The notes: a model not told the origin generated them from the sequence alone. Positions 7,950 through 17,545 are shown, counted from the first letter of the stretch. The stretch is DNA of 64,000 nucleotides from CAYONP01 sp964405335 (GCA_964405335.1 CAYONP010000006.1:25631-89630); one strand, 5' to 3'. Numbers and translations are program-made.

Positions 7950-9389
7950 ATGAAGTCACTCCGACCCTTCGAGCCGACCGCCGAGCGGCCGTGGGACCGC
8001 CGGCTGGCCGGCCACCTGCTGGAGCGAGCCGGCTTCGGCGGCACCGTCGCCGACGTCGACGAGTTGGTCGAGTTGGGGTTCGACGGCGCGGTCAGCCGGC
8101 TGGTCGACTACCCCATCCCGCGCCAACAGCCGGCGCCCGAGTTTCTGACCGTCACCGCTCGCGACCCGCGCGAGCTGCGGGGGCTGGACGAGCAGGCCCG
8201 CCGGCTGGCGTTTCAGGAACTGCAGCGCCAGCAGCGGCAGGGCGTGGCCGCGCTCAAAGCCTGGTGGATCGAGCGGATGGTCACGGGTGAGCACCCGCTC
8301 GAAGAGAAGCTGACCCTGTTCTGGCACGGCCATTTCGCGACCGAGGCGCAGAAGGTCAAGAACGGCGCGGCGCTGTTTGCCCATTACGAGACCCTGCGCC
8401 ATCACGCGCGGGGCAAGTTCGGCCGCTTCCTGCTCGCCGTCTCGACCGACCCGGCGATGCTGATCTACCTCGACAACCAGCTCAATCAGAAGGGCCGGCC
8501 GAACGAGAACTACGCCCGCGAGCTGTTCGAGCTGTTCAGCCTCGGCATCGGCCACTACACCGAGGACGACGTGCGCGAGTCGGCCCGGGCGTTCACCGGC
8601 TGGGGTGTCGCCGGCATGCGCCAGCAGTTCGGCCAGACGCCCAGCTTCCAGTTTAACCCGCGGCAGCACGACGACGGCGAGAAGACGGTCCTCGGCGAGA
8701 CCGGCAACCTCGACGGCGGTGACGTGATCGACCAGATCCTCGAGCAGCCGAGCTGCGCGACGTTCATCTGCCGCAAGCTCTACCGTTACTTCGTGACCGA
8801 TACGCCCGACGCCGACGACGAGGCGGTGATCGCCGACCTGGCGGCCCTCTGGCGGGCCGAGGAGTACCACCTCGCGCCGCTGTACGAGGCGCTCTTCCGC
8901 AGCGAGGCGTTCTACGACGAGAGCCAGTTCGGGGCCGTGATCAAGTCGCCGGTGCAGCTCGTCGTCGGGACGCTGCGGCGGGTCGGGGCGCGGCTGCCCG
9001 AGCAGGCTATGCGCGGGCTGATCTTCCAGTTGGCCGGCATGGGTCAGAACCCGTTCGATCCGCCGAATGTCGCCGGCTGGGCCGGCGGCGAGGAGTGGAT
9101 CAACACCTCGACCCTGCTGCAGCGCTACAATCTGGCCGGCGCGCTGCTCGGCGCCGGCCGGCGGGCGGTGCCGCTCGACTGGGGCAAGCTCGGCGTGGCC
9201 TTCGCTGGCGACGGTCCGGCCCTGGCCGCGGCGCTGGCCGAGCAGTTCCTGGCCGTGCCGCTCGAGGCCGAACAGGTGGCCGAGCTGGGAGACTACCTGA
9301 CCGCGCAGATAGCGGCCGGCGGGCTTGAGACGGCACGGCGGACCGGCGTGCACCTGATCTGCAGCACGCCGCATTACCAGGTTTGCTGA
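7950..9389 (+). CDS. DUF1800 domain-containing protein
   Basis: A 479-residue protein covering the whole DUF1800 family. Landmark stretches are LFWHGHFATEAQKVKNG, NYARELFELFSLGIGHYTED and SARAFTGWGV, followed by the C-terminal QNPFDPPNVAGWAGG. The biochemical function of DUF1800 is not established. It almost always occurs beside a DUF1501 gene in Planctomycetota and other groups, and that partner follows here with a 7-base overlap. The ATG at 7950 follows AGGAG by seven bases and begins the conserved N-terminus; an in-frame ATG at 7884 lacks such a site. No obvious signal peptide is seen. Confidence 0.9.
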   Translation: MKSLRPFEPTAERPWDRRLAGHLLERAGFGGTVADVDELVELGFDGAVSRLVDYPIPRQQPAPEFLTVTARDPRELRGLDEQARRLAFQELQRQQRQGVAALKAWWIERMVTGEHPLEEKLTLFWHGHFATEAQKVKNGAALFAHYETLRHHARGKFGRFLLAVSTDPAMLIYLDNQLNQKGRPNENYARELFELFSLGIGHYTEDDVRESARAFTGWGVAGMRQQFGQTPSFQFNPRQHDDGEKTVLGETGNLDGGDVIDQILEQPSCATFICRKLYRYFVTDTPDADDEAVIADLAALWRAEEYHLAPLYEALFRSEAFYDESQFGAVIKSPVQLVVGTLRRVGARLPEQAMRGLIFQLAGMGQNPFDPPNVAGWAGGEEWINTSTLLQRYNLAGALLGAGRRAVPLDWGKLGVAFAGDGPALAAALAEQFLAVPLEAEQVAELGDYLTAQIAAGGLETARRTGVHLICSTPHYQVC

Positions 9390-9406
9390 CGGGCTGGGAG
9401 ACGACC

Positions 9407-10675
9407 ATGGCGAAACGAGAGACGATGAACACCCGACGCGAGTTTCTGACCCGCGGTGTGATGCTCGCCGCCGCCGCCGGCACCGTGCCGAGCTTCCTCG
9501 ACCGCGCGGCCCTGGCGCTGGACAACCCGCAGGCCAACGAAGCGCCGCGCGCCGGCGACGACCAGCCGGTGCTCGTCGTCATCCAGCTCGGCGGGGGCAA
9601 CGATTACCTCAACACCGTCGTGCCCTACACCGACGATGCTTACTATGAAGCCCGTCCGGCGCTCGGCATACCCGCGGCGGAGGTGTTGCGGATTGACGAG
9701 ACGCGCGGGTTCCACCCCGCCATGACGCCGATGAAGGCGCTGTGGGACGAGGGGCGGCTCGGCGTGGTCCAGGCGGTCGGCTATCCCAACCCGAACCGCA
9801 GCCACTTCCGGGCGATGGAGATCTGGGAGACGGCGGTCGACAGCGACGTCTACACCCGCTACGGCTGGCTCGGCCGGTTCTTCGACAATGCCTGCCAGGG
9901 CGCGCCCGACGACGCCTTTGTCGGGCTCAGCATCGGCCGCCAGATGCCGCAGGCGTTCGCCAACACCAGCTCGGTGGGGATCAGCCTGCAGCGGCCCGAG
10001 CAGTATCGCTGGCTGGGCACCAACCGCCGCGACCCGGAGCAGGAGGCGGCGGTCTACGCCGCGCTGAACGGCGCCACGCCGGGGGCCGATCGGCCGCTCG
10101 ACTTCCTGCAGCGCGTGTCGCTCAACGCCAGCCTCAGCTCGGCGCGGATCCTCGAGCTGGCCGCCCGGCGGCGCGACACGGTCGAGTATCCCGAGTCGAA
10201 CCTCGCCGGCGACCTGCGGATCATCGCTCAGATGATCGCCGGCGGGCTGCCGTCGCGCGTCTATTACGCCAGCCAGACGGGCTACGACACCCATGCGCAG
10301 CAGGACGACCAGCACGGCCCGCTGCTGGCCGACTTCAGCGCCGCGCTGAAGGCCTTCTGCGACGACCTGGCCGGCCAAGGCAACCTCGAGCGGGTGATGG
10401 TCGTCGCGTTCAGCGAGTTCGGCCGGCGCGTGCGCGAGAACGGCAGCCGCGGCACCGACCACGGCTACGGCGGGGTGATGTTCGTGGCCGGCGGCGCGGT
10501 GACACCCGGCTGGCACGGCCAGGCGCCGAGCCTGACCGACCTCGACCGCGGCGACCTGAAGCACCATGTCGACTTCCGCGCGGTCTATGCCGGCATCCTG
10601 CGCGACTGGCTCAAGACCGACGCGGCGGCCGTGCTCGGCGGCGAGTTCGGTGGTGTCAGCGTGGTCAAGGCGTAG
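9407..10675 (+). CDS. DUF1501 domain-containing protein with Tat signal
   Basis: A 422-residue protein of the DUF1501 family, distantly related to the alkaline phosphatase/sulfatase fold. The N-terminus carries a twin-arginine signal (NTRREFLTRG, then an alanine-rich stretch ending near ALALDN), so a folded, possibly metal-containing protein is exported. Family landmarks are VVIQLGGGNDYLNTVVPY, GYPNPNRSHFRAMEIWE and FGRRVRENGSRGTDHGYGG; the last contains the Asp/His pair expected for metal binding. It is co-transcribed with the DUF1800 gene. The start at 9407 follows GGGAG; the ATG at 9425 is an alternative. Function is unknown beyond the family name. Confidence 0.9.
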   Translation: MAKRETMNTRREFLTRGVMLAAAAGTVPSFLDRAALALDNPQANEAPRAGDDQPVLVVIQLGGGNDYLNTVVPYTDDAYYEARPALGIPAAEVLRIDETRGFHPAMTPMKALWDEGRLGVVQAVGYPNPNRSHFRAMEIWETAVDSDVYTRYGWLGRFFDNACQGAPDDAFVGLSIGRQMPQAFANTSSVGISLQRPEQYRWLGTNRRDPEQEAAVYAALNGATPGADRPLDFLQRVSLNASLSSARILELAARRRDTVEYPESNLAGDLRIIAQMIAGGLPSRVYYASQTGYDTHAQQDDQHGPLLADFSAALKAFCDDLAGQGNLERVMVVAFSEFGRRVRENGSRGTDHGYGGVMFVAGGAVTPGWHGQAPSLTDLDRGDLKHHVDFRAVYAGILRDWLKTDAAAVLGGEFGGVSVVKA

Positions 10676-10738
10676 CTCCGGCGCGGCCGAGAAGGACTCG
10701 CGCGGCCTGGCGGCGATCCGGCCCCCAGGGAGCAGGTC

Positions 10739-13700
10739 ATGGGTCTCGGGGTGCTGGTCGGCGGGTTGTGCGCGATGAGCCTTAACGCGGGGTGGCAGGG
10801 ACGGGTCGAGAGCGGACCCGCGCGAGTCGAGTGGGACGCCGGCGAGCTGCGGCTCGACAGCGGGGCCGGCGGCCATCGCTTCTCGCTCGACGGCGGCCTG
10901 CGGCACGTGGCCTGGCTGGCTGCCGGCGGTGACGATGTGCTCGGCGGCGCACGGCCCGACTTCGTGCTCTCGGTCGACGGCGAGCCGGTTCCCAGCGACG
11001 CCGACTGGACCGTCGCCGAGCCGGTCTGCACGCGGCTCGACGAGGGCGAGCTGCGGATCGACATCCGACTCGAGCGCGGCGGCCTGACTGTCACCCGTCA
11101 CTACCTGGTCTATCCCGGTCTGAGCCTGCTGCGCGGCTGGCTCGAGATCGAGAACACCGGCACCGCGACGGTCCGCCTGGCCGATCCGCCGATCGCCGAC
11201 GTGGCCCTCGACACCGCCGGCACGCTGCGCTGGATGAGCGGCGCTGAGCTGTTCGGCGACTCGTGGCGGATGCGCGGCGAGCCGCTCGGCGCCGAGCCGC
11301 GGGTGTTCGATTCGTACGACCCGCCGCCGAACGCCGCGCTGCTCCGCCAAGGCGACGGGGTCGAAGCGCGGATCCTGCTCGGCGACCGGCCGATCTGGCC
11401 GGCCGAGGGCTGGGCCCACTCGCTCGACGCGGCCGACGTCCAGAGCCACGATGTCACGGTGCGCGTCGCGGCGGGCGACCGGCTCGCATTCGCGATCGCC
11501 CGCGGCGGCGACATGGGCTGGGACACCACCGAGTGGGACCCGACGGTGAGCTTCGCCGACGGCGAAGCGTTCCGCGCCAGCGAGGGCTTTTCGGCCGAGC
11601 AGGGCGGCGGGGCCTGGCGCTACGAGTATCTCGGCGACGACGGCCACCGCGAGGAGATGGTCTACGACCCGGCGCCCGGCCGCTACGGCGAGCGCTGGCG
11701 GCGCCGGATCGGAGTGACCGAGCCGTTCATCAGCGCCACCGAGCTGCACCCCGACCCGGACGGCTGCGCGGTCCGCGTCTTCGTCGCCCCGCGCGCCGGT
11801 GAGGTGCGTGTCAGCGGCGGGCTGCGCAACACCGGCAACGGCGCGCCGCCCGGGCCGGGCTTCCGGCTCGGGACGATGACCTACGCGCCCTGGTTTGCGC
11901 TCCAGACCGCCGGCCGCACCGCCTTCCTGGGCTTCGACTGCATGGCCCACTGGCACGCCGAGGCGGCCGGCGGCGCGCTGGCCGTCCGCCTGGCCGGCTA
12001 TGGCCGCGACCTGGCGCCGGGCGACGCGGTGCGCACGCCGTCCGCGTTCTGTGGCCTAATCGGCGACGACCTCGATGAGATGGGTCAGGAGCTGCTCGAG
12101 TGGCAATACCGCTACGAGTGGCAGTGGACCCGCGAGCCCTGGTTCCCGGCGATCCGACTGCTCGGTTACTGGATGAAGGGCACGAACTGGGGCACTTTCG
12201 GCTGGGTCGGCGGCGGGGCCGACATGGAGTCGGCCTATCGCAAGGTCTTCCGCACCGCCGATTTCATGCGCCAGGTCGGCGGCGACACCTACCACCGCGA
12301 CTGGGGCTGGTGGGACAAGGCGGGCGACTGGAACGGCCCCGATTTCCGCTCCAGCGGCGAGTACCTGCGGCAGTACGGAATGGGGCAGTTGATCTATGCC
12401 TTCATCTACACCGTCGACGGCGACTCGAGCGTCGCCCGCGCGCATCCGGAATGGCTGGCCAACCCGAACACGCTGGACCAGTCGCTGCCCGCGGTGGTCG
12501 ATTACGAGGTCGACCTGCTGGACCAGTTCTACCAGCGCTGGGGGCCGTACCAGTGGCGCAACGACAGCGGCCCGCTGGCCCCGCGCGACGGCGACGACAC
12601 GGTGCTGCTCGGCCAGCAGCAGGGCTTCATGGAGGTGCTGCGGCGGTTCCTGACCGACCATCCCGACTGCGCCTTCCAGGGCGTCAACGGCGGCGGCATG
12701 GCGCTCAACTGGGAGTACCTCACCTATGCCAGCGGCTTCCAGTTCACCGACGGCCAGTCCGGAGCGCTGGCCGGCTACTACGCGACCTACCTGTTCCCGC
12801 CAGACAAGATCAACAACATGCCCGACATCTGGGACCCGGCGCGCTATGACCCGGCCACCTGGCGCGGCTTGCTCTGCACCAACTACGACCTGACCGGCGA
12901 CACCTTCGACCCCGAGCAGCTCGAGGGCATCCGCCTGATCGGCGACATCTACCACTACCTGCAGGACCGCGGCGTCGCCGGGCGGTGGGGCCGCGTCTAT
13001 CACCCCGTCATCACCGGCGACGACGAGACGATGTACCTCCAGCGGCTGAGCTGGGACCGGCGGCGCGGGGTGATCATCACCAAACACCGGCTGCCCGAGC
13101 AGGTCACCGTCCGGCCGAAGGGCCTGCTGCCCGAGCTCGACTACGAGGTCACGTTCCAGGACTCGACCGAGCGCTTCACCCGCCGGGGCGACGCGTTGAT
13201 GGCCCGCGGCATCGCCCTCACCGACGCCGCGCCGGGCGAGCTGGTCTACCTCAACCTGAGCGACCACCCGGGCAACCCCTGGGACGCCACACCGCCGGAG
13301 CCGCCGACCGACCTGCGCCAGGCCGCCGCGCGCTGGATGGCGGTGCCCGGCGTCGAGCTGCGCTGGCAGCCCGGCGGCGACGAGACCTGGCTCAGCGGTC
13401 ACCTGGTCTACCGCGACGGCGAGCGGCTCGAGCGGGTCGACAAGGGCAGCTTCTACTTCGACCACTCCGCCGGCGCCGACCCAGCCGCCCTTTACGAGGT
13501 GCGGGCGATCGACGGCAGCGGCAACGAGTCGACCGCTGCGGCCGCGACGCCGGCGGCCGGACCACGGCGCAGCATCACCGACGACGCCGAGCTGGCCGTG
13601 ACCGGAACCTGGACGCAGGAGACCGACGTCGCGCCGCGGCACGCCGGCGCGCTGAGCCGGGCCGAGAGCGCCGGCGCGGCGTTCGAGTTGCGCTTTGCCG

Positions 13701-13945
13701 GCCGGGCGGTGACCTGGCACGGCCGGCTCGGCGCCGCGGGCGGCCTGGCACGCGTGCTGCTCGACGGCGAACTGGTCACTGAGCTGAGCTGCTACGCCGC
13801 CGACGAGATTCCCGGCTGGCCGGTGTTCGAGCACGCCTGGGACGAGGCGGGCGAGCACACGCTGCGGGTCGAGGCGCTCGGCACGCCCGACCCGCGCGGC
13901 AGCGGCACCAGCATCTGGGTCGACGCGATCGCCGTCCAGCCCTGA
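10739..13945 (+). CDS. Large GH36-like (clan GH-D) alpha-galactosidase-type glycosidase
   Basis: A 1068-residue protein. Residues about 20-430 form a beta-rich N-terminal region like the supersandwich of GH36 enzymes. A TIM barrel follows, with YHRDWGWWDKAGDWNGPDF, the probable nucleophile Asp609 in WRNDSGPLAP and the probable acid/base Asp671 in FTDGQSG after the Gly-rich FQGVNGGGMALNWEYL. After the barrel come a beta-sandwich and a C-terminal carbohydrate-binding-like module (about 945-1068). The natural substrate is likely an alpha-galactoside or related alpha-linked sugar, but the subfamily is divergent. The N-terminus is only weakly hydrophobic, so export is uncertain. It lies 63 bases after the DUF1501 gene in the same direction. 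Confidence 0.7.
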   Translation: MGLGVLVGGLCAMSLNAGWQGRVESGPARVEWDAGELRLDSGAGGHRFSLDGGLRHVAWLAAGGDDVLGGARPDFVLSVDGEPVPSDADWTVAEPVCTRLDEGELRIDIRLERGGLTVTRHYLVYPGLSLLRGWLEIENTGTATVRLADPPIADVALDTAGTLRWMSGAELFGDSWRMRGEPLGAEPRVFDSYDPPPNAALLRQGDGVEARILLGDRPIWPAEGWAHSLDAADVQSHDVTVRVAAGDRLAFAIARGGDMGWDTTEWDPTVSFADGEAFRASEGFSAEQGGGAWRYEYLGDDGHREEMVYDPAPGRYGERWRRRIGVTEPFISATELHPDPDGCAVRVFVAPRAGEVRVSGGLRNTGNGAPPGPGFRLGTMTYAPWFALQTAGRTAFLGFDCMAHWHAEAAGGALAVRLAGYGRDLAPGDAVRTPSAFCGLIGDDLDEMGQELLEWQYRYEWQWTREPWFPAIRLLGYWMKGTNWGTFGWVGGGADMESAYRKVFRTADFMRQVGGDTYHRDWGWWDKAGDWNGPDFRSSGEYLRQYGMGQLIYAFIYTVDGDSSVARAHPEWLANPNTLDQSLPAVVDYEVDLLDQFYQRWGPYQWRNDSGPLAPRDGDDTVLLGQQQGFMEVLRRFLTDHPDCAFQGVNGGGMALNWEYLTYASGFQFTDGQSGALAGYYATYLFPPDKINNMPDIWDPARYDPATWRGLLCTNYDLTGDTFDPEQLEGIRLIGDIYHYLQDRGVAGRWGRVYHPVITGDDETMYLQRLSWDRRRGVIITKHRLPEQVTVRPKGLLPELDYEVTFQDSTERFTRRGDALMARGIALTDAAPGELVYLNLSDHPGNPWDATPPEPPTDLRQAAARWMAVPGVELRWQPGGDETWLSGHLVYRDGERLERVDKGSFYFDHSAGADPAALYEVRAIDGSGNESTAAAATPAAGPRRSITDDAELAVTGTWTQETDVAPRHAGALSRAESAGAAFELRFAGRAVTWHGRLGAAGGLARVLLDGELVTELSCYAADEIPGWPVFEHAWDEAGEHTLRVEALGTPDPRGSGTSIWVDAIAVQP

Positions 13946-13953
13946 ACGATTCA

Positions 13954-14034
13954 GGGTCAGGTCCCGAAAAGAGGCGATGCATTACGATTCATGCCCGGTA
14001 TCGTAACCTGATGCGTGGATCGTGGACCTGACCC
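13954..14034. repeat. Palindromic element B with 11-bp terminal inverted repeats
   Basis: GGGTCAGGTCC (13954-13964) is perfectly inverted at 14024-14034. The outer arms share GGGTCAGGTC with element A at 4284-4370, while the interiors differ. It fills the gap between the GH36-like gene and the ThiF-like gene and encodes nothing recognisable. Confidence 0.7.
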
Positions 14035-14082
14035 CGGGAAGTTGCGGGCGGGGTGTCGCACACTGATGGCTGGAAGGTGATC

Positions 14083-15219
14083 ATGGACTCCGCGGCGTTG
14101 GCTCGCTATCAGCGGCATCTCAGCCTGCCCGAGGTGGGCGTCGCGGGGCAGGAGGCGTTCGGCCGGGCGCGCGTCCTGATCGTCGGTGCCGGTGGGCTCG
14201 GCTCGCCCGCGGCGGTGTATCTTGCCGCCGCCGGCGTCGGCACGATTGGTCTGGTCGATCGTGACGAGGTCGATGCGAGCAATCTGCAGCGTCAGATCCT
14301 CTACCGCGAGCAGGATGTCGGCCGGCCGAAGCTGCAGGCCGCCGCGGCCGCGTTGCGGGCGGTCAACTCGCGGGTCGAGGTCGTCTGCCACGAGACCTGG
14401 CTGACCAGCGCCAACGCGCTCGACATCATCCCCGGCTACGACCTGGTCGTCGCCGGGGCCGACAACTTCCCGGCGCGGTACTTGGTCAACGACGCCTGCG
14501 TGCTCAGCCGCACACCCTGCGTCGACGGCAGCATCTATCGGTTCGAGGGTCAGGCGACGGTCTACGATACCGTCGCCGGTGGGCCGTGCTACCGCTGCCG
14601 GTTTCCCTCACCGCCGCCGCCCGGCAGTGTGCCGAGCTGCGCCGAGGCGGGCGTGCTCGGTGTTGTCGCCGGATTGGTCGGCTGCATCCAGGCGACCGAG
14701 GCGCTGAAGCTGACTCTGCTCCGCGCCGGAGTCAGCGCGCCCGAGCCGCTGATCGGCCGGCTGCTGGTCATCGACACGCTGGCGATGACCTTCGACGAGT
14801 ACGCGCTGCGTCGCGACCCGGCCTGCCCGGTCTGCGGCGATGCGCCGACGCTGACCGAGCTGATCGACTACGACGAGTTCTGCCGCGGCCCGCACGCCGC
14901 CGAGCCGGCCGGCCTGGAGCTTGAGCCGGCCGAACTGGCGCGGCTGCACCAACGCGGCGAGGTAGCGTTGCTCGACGTGCGCGAGGCGTGGGAGTGGCAA
15001 CTGTGCCGCCTCGACGGGGCGTTGCACATCCCGCTCGGCGAGCTGCCGGCGCGGCTCGGCGAGCTGCCCGACGGCGAGCTGGTGGCCTACTGCCACGCCG
15101 GTGTGCGCAGTCTCAAGGCCGTCGAGCTGCTCCGCTCAGCGGGTCGGTCGGCGCGCTCGCTGCGCGGCGGCATCCACGCCTGGTCGATCGAGATCGATGA
15201 CACGGTGCCGAGGTATTGA
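14083..15219 (+). CDS. ThiF/MoeB-type sulfur-carrier adenylyltransferase fused to rhodanese
   Basis: A 378-residue two-domain protein. Residues about 5-245 are an E1-like adenylyltransferase: RYQRHLSLPEVG, the ATP loop VLIVGAGGLGSP, DASNLQRQILY, and two Cys pairs (CYRC and CPVC) forming the structural zinc site. Residues about 285-378 are a rhodanese domain with active-site Cys337 in YCHAGVRSL. This MoeZ/MOCS3-like arrangement activates a ubiquitin-like sulfur carrier (MoaD or ThiS type) and transfers persulfide sulfur to it, for molybdopterin, thiamine or cysteine synthesis; which pathway is not decided here. A MoaB gene at 41.3 kb makes molybdenum cofactor possible. The ATG at 14083 follows GGAAGGTG; an upstream GTG is less likely. 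Confidence 0.88.
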   Translation: MDSAALARYQRHLSLPEVGVAGQEAFGRARVLIVGAGGLGSPAAVYLAAAGVGTIGLVDRDEVDASNLQRQILYREQDVGRPKLQAAAAALRAVNSRVEVVCHETWLTSANALDIIPGYDLVVAGADNFPARYLVNDACVLSRTPCVDGSIYRFEGQATVYDTVAGGPCYRCRFPSPPPPGSVPSCAEAGVLGVVAGLVGCIQATEALKLTLLRAGVSAPEPLIGRLLVIDTLAMTFDEYALRRDPACPVCGDAPTLTELIDYDEFCRGPHAAEPAGLELEPAELARLHQRGEVALLDVREAWEWQLCRLDGALHIPLGELPARLGELPDGELVAYCHAGVRSLKAVELLRSAGRSARSLRGGIHAWSIEIDDTVPRY

Positions 15220-15247
15220 GCGGCCCGGAGTGGCCGCATCAGTAACG

Positions 15248-15418
15248 GAGCGCGGCCGTCCCCGGCCGCATGGTCGCGAGTGAGTCGGCGGGCGAGGACG
15301 CCCGCGCTCCGGGGCGCGTGCGTCGGCGGGCGCGGACGCCCGCGCTCCGATCCACGCGTCGGCGGGCGCGGACGCCCGCGCTCCAAACTACGTTCGCGGG
15401 CGAGGACGCCCGCGCTCC
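15248..15418. repeat. Array of five short GC-rich palindromes
   Basis: Four direct copies of a 23-base unit (GCGGGCG, four bases, CGCCCGC, then GCTCC) start at 15288, 15326, 15362 and 15396, spaced 34-38 bases apart. A fifth copy lies in inverted orientation at 15248-15270 with stem GCGGCCG/CGGCCGC, in which both arms have changed together. The array fills the space between the convergent ThiF-like and topA genes and ends three bases before the topA stop codon. It may serve as a bidirectional transcription barrier, but there are no T-runs. Confidence 0.85.
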
Positions 15419-15421
15419 GGG

Positions 15422-17545
15422 CTACTCGTCCTCGGCCTTCTTCTCGGGCTTCGGCACGACGATGCCCTCGGCTTCGAGTCGCGCGGTCAGCTCGTCGGTG
15501 AGGCGCTGGGTGCCGCGGCATTTGGGGTAGTTCGAGCAGCCGAGGAACGGGCCACGGCGGCTGGTGCGGAGCACCATCTTGCCGTCGCTGCACTTCTCGC
15601 AGGCGATGGTGGTGACCTGCGGCTTGGACCGCTCGCGCGGCTTGCCGTCACGGTCGAGGTTGAGAATGCCCTTGCACTCGGGGTAACGCGAGCAGCCGAG
15701 GAAGGGGCCGTAGCGGCCTTCGCGCTGGAGCATCTTGGCGCCGCACTCGGGGCACTCGATGTCGGTTTCGACCGGCTCGATGCGCACCCGCTCCATGTTC
15801 TCGGCGGCGGAGTTGAGCGCCGTCTCGAACGGCTCGTAGAAGTCGCGCAGCAGGGCACGCCAGTCGGCGTCGCCGCGCTCGATCTCGTCGAGCCGGCCCT
15901 CGAGGTTGGCGGTGAAGTCGACGTCCATTATCTGGGCGAAGTGGTCGACCAGCGCGTCGGTCACCTTCTCGCCGAGCTGCGTCGGCTCGAACCGCCCCTT
16001 GTCGAGCTTGACATACCGCCGCTCGGTGATCGTGCTCAAGATCGGCGCGTAGGTGCTCGGCCGGCCGATCCCGCGCTCCTCGAGCGTCTTGACCAGGCTG
16101 GCCTCGGTGTAGCGCGGCGGCGGCTGGGTGAAGTGCTGGCTCGGCGTCAGCTCGCGCAGGGTGATCGCCTCGCCCTCGCTCAGCGCGGGCAGGCGGCTGC
16201 CGAAGCCCTCGTCGTCGCTGTTCTCGTCGTCATCGTCGCCGTTGGTCGTCTTCTTCGGCTGCGGCAAGCCGGTCAGGCTCATGTAGCCGGGAAAGGTCAC
16301 CGTGGTGCCACTGGCGCGCAGCGAGTGCGCCCCGGCGGCGATGTCGACCGTCGTCGTCTCGAGCTTCGCCGGCGCCATCTGGCTGGCCACGAAACGGGTC
16401 CAGATGAGGCGGTAGAGCTTCCGCGCGTCGGCGTTGTCGCGCCCAGGCAACAGCTCGTCGATCTCGTCGGGGTGGCGCAGCACCGAGGTCGGACGAATGC
16501 ACTCATGCGCCTCCTGCGCGCCGCGCACCCGCCGGCCGCGGGCGCCGCCGCCGACGTGCTCTTTGCCCCAGGTCTGTTCGATGTAGGAGGTCGCCTCGTC
16601 GCGCGCCTCGTTGGCCACGCGGGTTGAGTCGGTGCGCATGTAGGTGATCAGACCGACCTGCTCGCCCTCGCCGAGCTGCAGGCCCTCGTACAGCCGCTGG
16701 GCCACGGCCATGGTGCGGAAGGCCCGGAAGCCGAGCTTGGTCGACGCGTCGCGCTGCAGCGTGCTGGTGATGAGCGGCGCCGCCGGCGGCCGCGTCGAGT
16801 TGCGCACGGCCAGCTTGGCCACGTTCAGCTCGGCGCGACGGATCTCGTCTTCGATCCGCTTGGCCGTCGCCTCGTCGCCGATGTCGCCGATCTCGACCTT
16901 CTTGCCGGCGACCTGGTCGAGCCGCGCGGCGAACAGCTCGGGCGGCCGGTCGGCGGGATGGACGACGGCGCTCAGCTTCCAGTATTCGACCGGCACGAAG
17001 GCGCGGATCTCGCGCTCGCGCTCGACAATCAGCCGCACCGCCACCGATTGCACGCGCCCGGCGCTGCGGGCGTTCTTGACCTTGCGCCAGAGCAGCGGAC
17101 TGAGCTTGTAGCCGACCAGCCGGTCGAGCACGCGCCGGCACTGCTGCGCGTTGACCCGATCCTCGTCGATGTGGCGCGGGTGGCGCAGCGCCTCTTCGAC
17201 CGCCGTGCGGGTGATCTCGTTGAACTCAATCCGCTGCGGGTCCTTGAGTCCAAGCGCCTCGACCAGGTGCCAGGCAATCGCCTCGCCCTCGCGGTCGGGG
17301 TCGGTGGCGAGGTAGACAGTATCGGCCTTCTTGGCCGCCGAGCGCAGCTCCTTGACCACCGTCGCCTTGTCTTTCATGACGGTGTAGGAGGGCTCGAAGC
17401 CGGCCTCGACATCGACCCCAAGCTGCCGCGGCGGCAGGTCGCGGACGTGGCCCATCGAGGCGGCGAGTTCGAAGTCGGGGCCGAGAAAGCCGCGGATGGT
17501 TTTGGTCTTGGCCGCGCTCTCGACGATGATCAGTGATTTGCCCAT
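15422..17545 (-). CDS. topA: DNA topoisomerase I (type IA)
   Basis: A 707-residue type IA topoisomerase that relaxes negative supercoils. The Toprim domain starts MGKSLIIVESAAKTKTI, with the DxDxE-type motif in ATDPDREGEAIAWHL. The active-site tyrosine is in LITYMRTDSTR (about residue 302). The C-terminus carries two four-cysteine zinc ribbons (CPECGAKM...CSRYPEC and CEKCSDGKM...CSNYPKC), one fewer than in many homologues, followed by a short charged tail. An acidic insert (GDDDDENSDDEG) interrupts the domain before the core HFTQPPPRYTEASLVKTLEE motif. The gene follows dprA by 45 bases on the same strand, the classic dprA-topA order. Confidence 0.96.
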   Translation of the reverse strand: MGKSLIIVESAAKTKTIRGFLGPDFELAASMGHVRDLPPRQLGVDVEAGFEPSYTVMKDKATVVKELRSAAKKADTVYLATDPDREGEAIAWHLVEALGLKDPQRIEFNEITRTAVEEALRHPRHIDEDRVNAQQCRRVLDRLVGYKLSPLLWRKVKNARSAGRVQSVAVRLIVEREREIRAFVPVEYWKLSAVVHPADRPPELFAARLDQVAGKKVEIGDIGDEATAKRIEDEIRRAELNVAKLAVRNSTRPPAAPLITSTLQRDASTKLGFRAFRTMAVAQRLYEGLQLGEGEQVGLITYMRTDSTRVANEARDEATSYIEQTWGKEHVGGGARGRRVRGAQEAHECIRPTSVLRHPDEIDELLPGRDNADARKLYRLIWTRFVASQMAPAKLETTTVDIAAGAHSLRASGTTVTFPGYMSLTGLPQPKKTTNGDDDDENSDDEGFGSRLPALSEGEAITLRELTPSQHFTQPPPRYTEASLVKTLEERGIGRPSTYAPILSTITERRYVKLDKGRFEPTQLGEKVTDALVDHFAQIMDVDFTANLEGRLDEIERGDADWRALLRDFYEPFETALNSAAENMERVRIEPVETDIECPECGAKMLQREGRYGPFLGCSRYPECKGILNLDRDGKPRERSKPQVTTIACEKCSDGKMVLRTSRRGPFLGCSNYPKCRGTQRLTDELTARLEAEGIVVPKPEKKAEDE

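Noticed and set aside
9374..11956. 860-codon open frame antisense to DUF1501 and the GH36-like gene
   Set aside because: Shadow frame; both sense genes have family motifs and ribosome-binding sites and the antisense product has none.
15280..15420. Possible CRISPR array
   Set aside because: The repeats are only ~23 bases, are themselves palindromes, include one in inverted orientation, and have short spacers of 11-15 bases. No cas gene is present.
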